NCBI GenBank assembly: GCA_025464735.1 | Contig: JAODMX010000269.1 | Coordinates: forward strand, 1-11,317 | Reading direction: 5' to 3' | DNA: 11,317 nucleotides | DNA from: Frondihabitans sp. | GTDB taxonomy: Bacteria; Actinomycetota; Actinomycetes; Actinomycetales; Microbacteriaceae | Shown here: in pieces, positions 6,561 through 11,317 of the stretch | Layout: the number at the start of each line of letters is the position of its first letter | Numbering within the stretch: position 1 is the stretch's first letter | Translations under genes and position numbers: made by a program | The notes under the pieces: model-generated | What the model was told of the DNA's origin: nothing | What the model saw: the letters and a program-made list of their open reading frames with translations, nothing else | The model's database searches: none

Positions 6561-8215
6561 GTGACGTGAGTCCTGCCGTTCGAGTCGAGAACCTCACGGT
6601 CGCCTATCGCAGCCGCACCGGCGGCAGCACGGCCGTGTCGGGGGTGAGCTTCGAGATCGCGCCGGGGGAGTCCTACGGTCTGGTCGGTGAATCGGGCTCG
6701 GGGAAGAGCACGACAGTGCTGGCCCTCACCCGCTACCTCCCCGAGGGCACGGTCGTCAGGGCCGACGCCCTCGAGGTCGGCGGCGTGAAGGTTCTCGATC
6801 TCGATGCTTCGGGGTTGCGCGATTTCCGCGCGAGCGGCCTCGCCGTCGTCTACCAGGAGCCGGGCCTCGCCCTGAACCCGACGATGCCGGTGGGCGAGCA
6901 GGTCGCCGAGGTCTACCGGCTTCACGGTGCCTCGCGAGAGTCGGCGAGAGACCTGACTCTCGGGGCGTTCGAACGCGTCCGCCTTCCAGATCCCGCTTCG
7001 GCATCCGGCCGCTATCCGCATGAGCTCTCCGGCGGCCAGCAGCAGCGGGTCGTCATCGCGATGGCTCTCGCGGCCGAGCCCGCCCTCCTGATCCTCGACG
7101 AGCCGACCACGGGCCTCGACAGCAGCGTCGAGACCGAGATCATGGCTCTCATCGATGAGTTGCGAAGCGTGTTGGGCTTTGCGAGCATCCTGATCAGCCA
7201 CAACCTGCCCCTCATCGCGGCGCACTGCCAGCGGATCGGCGTGCTCCTGGCAGGCGAGCTCGTCGAAGAGGGAGCCGCATCCGATGTGTTGCTCGGTCCG
7301 CAGCACCGTTACACGCAAGAGATGGTCGCGTCGCTGCCAGATCCCTCGGTCCGTCGTCAACAGGTCGGCTCGGGAGCAGTCGTGACCAGCCCGGAGGAGG
7401 GGGTGCCGGATCCAGCGCTGCCCGCCGACCGCAGCCCTCTCGCGACGGTCACGGGTCTCACCAAGCGATACGGGCACATCGTCGCCCTCGACGACGTCTC
7501 GCTCACGATCGGCCGAGGAGAAGTGCTCGGCATCGTCGGAGAGTCGGGCAGCGGGAAGACCACGCTCGGTCGGGCGATAGCGGGGATCACCTCCATCGAC
7601 AGCGGGACGGTCGAGATCGACCACAGGGTTCGAGGAGTTCCGCCCGTCCAGGTCGTGTTCCAGAATCCCGACTCGTCGCTCAACCCGCGGCGCTCCGTGC
7701 GGAAGGTGCTCGGGCGGTCGATCACCCTGCTGGGTGGCTCACAGTCGGTCGAAGAGCTGGCCGAAAGCACGGGAATCGGTCTGGAGCTGCTCGACAAGCT
7801 TCCGAACCAGCTGTCGGGCGGCCAGAAGCAGCGGGTCGCGATCGCTCGCGCATTCGCCGGCCGCACGCCGCTGATCGTCTGCGACGAGCCGACGTCGGCG
7901 CTCGACGTCTCGATCCAGAGGCGGATCCTCGACCTGCTCGTCGAGCTTCAGGAACGCACGAGCGTCTCGTATCTCTTCATCTCTCACGACCTCGCGGTCG
8001 TGCGGCAGCTCGCGCACCGCATCGGCGTCCTCCACAACGGGAGACTCGTCGAGGTGGGAGACGTCGAGCAGATCTTCGACGCCCCCCAGCACCACTACAC
8101 CGCGTCGCTCGTCGAGTCCGCGCTGTCACTGCGCCGCCGGGCGGCCTCAGCCCAGTCCGCCCGAGAATCCACGAACGGGGAGCCGTCGACAATGAGTTCG
8201 ACGCGCTCGTTGTAG
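6557..8215 (+). CDS. Fused double ABC ATPase (DppD-DppF type)
   Basis: This 552-residue cytoplasmic protein holds both nucleotide-binding domains that power the importer. Domain 1: Walker A GESGSGKS (44-51), Q-loop Q100, signature LSGGQ (157-161), Walker B LLILDEP (177-183), H-loop H215. A variable linker spans about 260-295. Domain 2: Walker A GESGSGKT (328-335), Q-loop near 369, signature LSGGQ (419-423), Walker B IVCDEP (440-445), H-loop H477. All catalytic motifs are intact in both halves. The start at 6557 has a near-perfect AAGGAGGT (6543-6550) 6 nt upstream and overlaps the permease stop; the frame is open upstream but only as a shadow. The last 40 codons, beyond the conserved domain, overlap the convergent DUF427 gene. 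One fused protein in place of two ATPases is common in actinobacterial and proteobacterial operons of this type. Confidence 0.95.
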   Translation: MSDVSPAVRVENLTVAYRSRTGGSTAVSGVSFEIAPGESYGLVGESGSGKSTTVLALTRYLPEGTVVRADALEVGGVKVLDLDASGLRDFRASGLAVVYQEPGLALNPTMPVGEQVAEVYRLHGASRESARDLTLGAFERVRLPDPASASGRYPHELSGGQQQRVVIAMALAAEPALLILDEPTTGLDSSVETEIMALIDELRSVLGFASILISHNLPLIAAHCQRIGVLLAGELVEEGAASDVLLGPQHRYTQEMVASLPDPSVRRQQVGSGAVVTSPEEGVPDPALPADRSPLATVTGLTKRYGHIVALDDVSLTIGRGEVLGIVGESGSGKTTLGRAIAGITSIDSGTVEIDHRVRGVPPVQVVFQNPDSSLNPRRSVRKVLGRSITLLGGSQSVEELAESTGIGLELLDKLPNQLSGGQKQRVAIARAFAGRTPLIVCDEPTSALDVSIQRRILDLLVELQERTSVSYLFISHDLAVVRQLAHRIGVLHNGRLVEVGDVEQIFDAPQHHYTASLVESALSLRRRAASAQSARESTNGEPSTMSSTRSL

Positions 8216-8988
8216 AAGGCGACATGTCCCTTGATGGCGGAAACCTGGTGAGCGGGATGCGAGTACGACCACGCGATCTCACGGTCGGGCGCTCCTTTCG
8301 CCGCCCAGTAGCCGTCGGCGTGACCTTTGTAGGGGCACGAGCTCGTGACGTCGATCGCCTCCAGTTCGTCCCAGTGCACGTCGGCCAGCGGCAGGTAGAA
8401 CCGGGTCGGCAGGCCGCTCTCGAAGAGGGCGAGCGGATGAGTCGACTCGGCAATGGTTCGGCCCTCGGACTTCACAAGGACGTGCCGGCTGCTGGCGATC
8501 ACGTCGACCCGGCTGCCGGGGTCTCTGGGGTGGGTATGGACCAGTTCGTCCTCCTCGAACCAGGCGTCCAGGACGCCGGGGAACCAGCTGACAGCGATGA
8601 AGTCGTCAAGCCCCGGCACATTCCAGGTCCATGCCGCTGCGGGAATACGCCGTTCGCCCAGAACCAGGTCGTACCACCGGACGTCTTTCGTCGAGGGGCG
8701 GTAATACCTGCCCACCGGGGGAGAACCGGGCTCGAGGAGATCGGTCCGCACGTGAGATTTCGGGAAGCCGTACTCGGGGACCTTGTGTCCCGGCTCCCAC
8801 ACGAGAATCTGATTGCGGCTGTCGACGATCGCCGTCTCGCCGACCACTCCACGGACCCAGCGGCTGCTCGGTTCGAAGGTGAATCGGTCGGGATAGGCGG
8901 GAAAGCGTCGGGTGAGGCTCGTGCTCTCGGCAGGCGCCTGCGGCATCGTCGTCTCGGCTGTGCCGCCGAAGCCAGGAATGGTGCTCAT
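8095..8988 (-). CDS. Protein with two tandem DUF427-type domains
   Basis: This 297-residue cytoplasmic protein has no known biochemical role. The N-terminal half (about 34-155) resembles a degenerate DUF427 repeat, with VRGVVGETAIVDSR (45-58), a WEPG segment and DAWFEEDELVHTHPRDP (141-157). The C-terminal half (about 160-270) is a full copy with the family's hallmarks: AESTHPLALFESGLPTRFYLP (180-200), SCPYKG (217-222) and IKGHVAFYNERVE (252-264). It has one Cys (in CPYKG) and two Met. The ATG at 8988 lacks a good Shine-Dalgarno; TAACGT exactly 6 nt upstream suggests a leaderless mRNA. A second Met at residue 15 is an alternative start. Its 3' end overlaps the ATPase gene by 121 bp on the opposite strand. 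It sits between the importer and the monooxygenases, which hints at a shared pathway but proves nothing. Confidence 0.9.
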   Translation of the reverse strand: MSTIPGFGGTAETTMPQAPAESTSLTRRFPAYPDRFTFEPSSRWVRGVVGETAIVDSRNQILVWEPGHKVPEYGFPKSHVRTDLLEPGSPPVGRYYRPSTKDVRWYDLVLGERRIPAAAWTWNVPGLDDFIAVSWFPGVLDAWFEEDELVHTHPRDPGSRVDVIASSRHVLVKSEGRTIAESTHPLALFESGLPTRFYLPLADVHWDELEAIDVTSSCPYKGHADGYWAAKGAPDREIAWSYSHPAHQVSAIKGHVAFYNERVELIVDGSPFVDSRADWAEAARRRSDSADSTSDAV

Positions 8989-8994
8989 GACCCC

Positions 8995-9000
8995 ACGTTA
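8995..9000 (-). promoter_or_regulatory. Possible leaderless -10 element (TAACGT) for the DUF427 gene
   Basis: On the minus strand TAACGT, which fits the TANNNT -10 pattern, is followed by exactly 6 nt and then the ATG. Transcription would start at the A of the start codon, the classic leaderless arrangement of actinobacteria. No usable ribosome binding site is present (GGGG lies only 2 nt before the ATG) and no clear -35 box is seen. Confidence 0.4.
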
Positions 9001-9061
9001 GATACGCGCTCGTCTTCGGTCCTCACTGTGACGCCACATTGCACCCTCGAAAGGTTCCTCC

Positions 9062-10387
9062 ATGTCAGCTAAACCGCAAGCGCACCTCACGGCTTTCCTC
9101 GCAGGCATCGGCTATCACGAGTCCGCGTGGAAGCTCGCCGATGAAGCGCAGTTGGCGCCGGCCGCCGCTGTCGACACTCTCATCAAGGCCGCTCAGACGG
9201 CGGAGCGCGGCCTGTTCGACGCGGCCTTTTTCGCCGATTCACCGGGCCTTGAACCGTTCCGTGCCCGCTACTTCCCGCAGCTCGGTTTCGACCCACTCGA
9301 ATTGATCGCGGCCATCGCACCGGTCACGTCCCACATCGGTCTCATCGCGACGGCGTCGACGACGTACAGTGCGCCGTACGATCTCGCGCGACGCCTCGCG
9401 ACCGTCGATTTCCTCTCGGGAGGTCGCGCCGGCTGGAACATTGTGACAACGCGCTACGCGGGTGCCGCGGGCAACTTCGGTTTCGCGGAGCATCCCCTGC
9501 ACGATGATCGCTACGCCAGAGCCGAAGAGTTCGTCGATGTCGTCTCGCGCCTCTGGGGCAGCTGGGACGCCGACGCCGTCGTCGCCGACCCGGTCTCGGG
9601 CGTCTGGGCGGTCCAGGAGAAGATCCGTCCGATCGATTTCCACGGCCGTTTCTTCGACGTTGCCGGGGCTCTCACTCTGCCTCGATCCCCGCAGGGGCGC
9701 CCGGCGTTCGCGCAGGCCGGCTCCTCGGGGCCGGGTATCGCTCTGGCGGGCGGCACGGCCGACGTCGTGTTCACCGCTCAGGATTCGCCCGATGCCGCTC
9801 GCGCCTTTCGCGCGTCGGTGCACGCAGCTGCCATCGCGAAAGGCCGTCAGGCTTCGGACGTCCTCGTCCTCCCCGGCGTGGCGTTCGTGATCGGTTCGAC
9901 CGAGGCCGAAGCACGCGCGACCCGGGCCGCGCTGGAGAGCGCGGTCGATCCCGAGTTCCGCTGGCGCAATCTCGCGCACAACGCCGGTCTCGACCAGTCG
10001 GCAATCGATCCCGACCTCCCGCTCCGGGCCAGCGCGATTCCGAAGGATCCCACGAGCCGCACTGACGATCTCGTCCGGCGCACGCGCGAGACCGGCAAGT
10101 CGTTCCGACAGCTCGCCGATGAGCTCACCGGGCTACCGGGTGGGCTGGAATTCACGGGCACACCCGAGCAGTTCGCCGACCTGATCGAGGAGTGGCTGAC
10201 CACCGGCGCGAGCGACGGATTCACGCTCCAGCCGACGACCCTGCCGGATTCTCTGGAGCTGTTCGTCGATCACGTCGTCCCGCTCCTCCAGGAGCGTGGC
10301 TTGCACCGCACCGAGTACACCGAGACGACTCTTCGCGGGCACTTCGGTGTCGGCAGCGCCGCCCTCGCCGACGAGGTGACCGCATGA
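9062..10387 (+). CDS. LLM-class flavin-dependent monooxygenase, NtaA/SnaA/DszA type (LLM2)
   Basis: This 441-residue FMNH2-dependent monooxygenase is of full length for the NtaA/SnaA/DszA group. Conserved blocks are DFLSGGRAGWNIVTT (116-130), DDRYARAEEFVDVVSRLWGSW (148-168), FHGRFFDVAGAL...PRSPQGRPAFAQAGSS (193-222) and the C-terminal DGF...FVDHVVPLLQERGLHRTEY...TLRGHFG block. It thus keeps the PQG and QAGSS motifs that LLM1 lacks, and the two are clearly distinct paralogues. The start at 9062 has GAAAGG (9049-9054) 7 nt upstream. The only Met in the whole protein is the initiator, and there is no Cys. It is divergent from the DUF427 gene (73 bp apart) and its stop overlaps the next start (ATGA). 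It needs a flavin reductase that is not in the window. The substrate is unknown; organosulfur is inferred from composition and family. Confidence 0.94.
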   Translation: MSAKPQAHLTAFLAGIGYHESAWKLADEAQLAPAAAVDTLIKAAQTAERGLFDAAFFADSPGLEPFRARYFPQLGFDPLELIAAIAPVTSHIGLIATASTTYSAPYDLARRLATVDFLSGGRAGWNIVTTRYAGAAGNFGFAEHPLHDDRYARAEEFVDVVSRLWGSWDADAVVADPVSGVWAVQEKIRPIDFHGRFFDVAGALTLPRSPQGRPAFAQAGSSGPGIALAGGTADVVFTAQDSPDAARAFRASVHAAAIAKGRQASDVLVLPGVAFVIGSTEAEARATRAALESAVDPEFRWRNLAHNAGLDQSAIDPDLPLRASAIPKDPTSRTDDLVRRTRETGKSFRQLADELTGLPGGLEFTGTPEQFADLIEEWLTTGASDGFTLQPTTLPDSLELFVDHVVPLLQERGLHRTEYTETTLRGHFGVGSAALADEVTA

Positions 10388-11317
10388 CCGACCGTCTGAA
10401 CGACGAACCATTGACCCTTGCGATCTACGCGATCCTCGACGAGCAGGGCGACCAGGCGCAGAACTACCTGGATGCCCTCGCGGAGTTCCAACGCGCCGAG
10501 GAGATCGGTGTCGAAGGTGTCTGGGTGCGACAGTTCCACCTCTCTCGGGGAGCCCGCGGCGGGCTGCCCTCGCCGTTCGTCTTCCTCGCCTGGCTCGCAG
10601 CCCGCACTACTCGACTGCGGCTCGGCACGGGAATCGTGACGCTGCCGCTGGAGACACCTCTTCGCGTGGCCGAGGATGCGGCAGTGCTCGACGCCCTGAG
10701 CGGCGGCAGGCTGGAGCTCGGGGTAGGCAACGGCGGATACCAGCCGGGCCTGCCCGAACTCTTCGGTCGGCCGTCCTACGCCGAGTCCGCCGAGCGGCGC
10801 GCGATCTATCGCGATCAGTTCGCGACGCTCCTCCGTGCTCTCGACGGGGCAGACCTGGACAATGCCGGGAGCCTCCTCAATCCGCCGACTCGCGGCCTCA
10901 CCTCGCGCGTCTGGGAGGCCGCCCTGTCTGAGCAGTCGGGCTACGACGCCGGCGCGCGCGGACACGGTGTCCTCCTCGGTACCACCCAGACAGTTCCCGC
11001 CGAGGTGACTGCTCGCGCCTACTACCGGGGCCTCGAGGAGTTCGCGTCGTCGCGGACGGTCGCGCCGCGGGTTGGCCTGGCGACGCTGATCTACCCGGCG
11101 AAGGATCGCGAGACGGCTCTCCGCGAAGCCGCCGACGGGATCGAAGAGAAGTACGCCTGGGGCCGAGACTTCCTTCCGACGGCGACGACTCTCGCTGAGA
11201 AGGCCGACGCGATCAATCTGCACTACGGAACCTCCGAGCAGATCGTGGAATCGATCCTCGCCCAGCCGGGTTTCCCCTATGCGACGCAATTGCTCGTGCA
11301 GACGGAGCTGTTTTACG
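10384..11317 (+). CDS. Luciferase-like FMN-dependent monooxygenase (LLM3), 3' partial
   Basis: The frame is open from 10384 to the right edge (311 residues, no stop), so the C-terminus is missing. GAGG (10373-10376) lies 7 nt before the ATG, which overlaps the LLM2 stop, so the pair is translationally coupled. The protein belongs to the luciferase-like superfamily but to a different branch from LLM1 and LLM2, without their GWNIVT and PQG blocks. Marks are WVRQFH (47-52), GGLPSPFVFLAWLAARTTRL (59-78) and LRLGTGIVTLPLETPLRVAE (78-97), followed by LSGGRLELGVGNGG (105-118). From memory, this resembles the KPN_01858-type family found beside peptide-type ABC importers, a match I could not verify. 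In the visible part the only Met is the initiator and there is no Cys. Confidence 0.9.
   Translation, partial: MTDRLNDEPLTLAIYAILDEQGDQAQNYLDALAEFQRAEEIGVEGVWVRQFHLSRGARGGLPSPFVFLAWLAARTTRLRLGTGIVTLPLETPLRVAEDAAVLDALSGGRLELGVGNGGYQPGLPELFGRPSYAESAERRAIYRDQFATLLRALDGADLDNAGSLLNPPTRGLTSRVWEAALSEQSGYDAGARGHGVLLGTTQTVPAEVTARAYYRGLEEFASSRTVAPRVGLATLIYPAKDRETALREAADGIEEKYAWGRDFLPTATTLAEKADAINLHYGTSEQIVESILAQPGFPYATQLLVQTELFY

Noticed and set aside
8224..9072. 282-codon plus-strand open frame opposite the DUF427 gene
   Set aside because: The minus-strand frame contains the DUF427 hallmarks; the plus frame has no recognisable motifs and runs into the LLM2 start.

Overview
The window is high-GC DNA with strong G/C third-position bias, frequent ATGA start/stop overlaps, purine-rich ribosome binding sites and two minus-strand starts that look leaderless. 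Together with the gene families present, this suggests a high-GC Gram-positive actinobacterium, possibly of the Microbacteriaceae. The family-level placement is a guess.

Layout. Positions 1-1279 (+) hold a translationally coupled pair of membrane proteins: a PAP2-type phosphatase that is cut at the left edge, and a DedA-family protein. They plausibly work on recycling of a lipid carrier phosphate. From about 1289 a different functional block begins. On the minus strand, 2919-1289 carries a NtaA/SnaA/DszA-type flavin-dependent monooxygenase followed by a small acidic protein of unknown function. A 170-bp divergent intergenic region (2920-3089) contains two related G-rich palindromic elements. 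From 3090 to 8215 (+) runs a complete peptide/nickel-type ABC importer operon: solute-binding lipoprotein, two permeases, and one protein that fuses both ATPases. Converging on it, and overlapping its 3' end by 121 bp, is a minus-strand protein with two tandem DUF427-type domains (8988-8095). Diverging from that gene, 9062-11317 (+) carries a second NtaA/DszA-type monooxygenase and, overlapping it by ATGA, a third luciferase-like monooxygenase that is cut by the right edge.

How it may work together. The importer would bring in a small organic substrate, and the three FMNH2-dependent monooxygenases would oxidise it. No flavin reductase is present, so reduced flavin must come from a gene elsewhere. 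The strongest clue to the purpose is composition. In the four soluble proteins (the binding protein and three monooxygenases, 1708 visible residues) I count only three non-initiator methionines and one cysteine, and that cysteine is the obligatory lipobox cysteine. Near-total exclusion of sulfur amino acids is a recognised signature of proteins made during sulfur starvation. I therefore infer that the block is an organosulfur scavenging/desulfurisation system. The substrate cannot be read from the sequence.

Other points of interest are an 11-bp perfect hairpin at the start of the first permease gene, loss of the conserved C3-motif arginine in the PAP2 protein, and loss of the PQG motif in the first monooxygenase. 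I found no RNA genes, CRISPR arrays, insertion sequences or canonical U-tract terminators. No gene-free stretch exceeds 300 bases.
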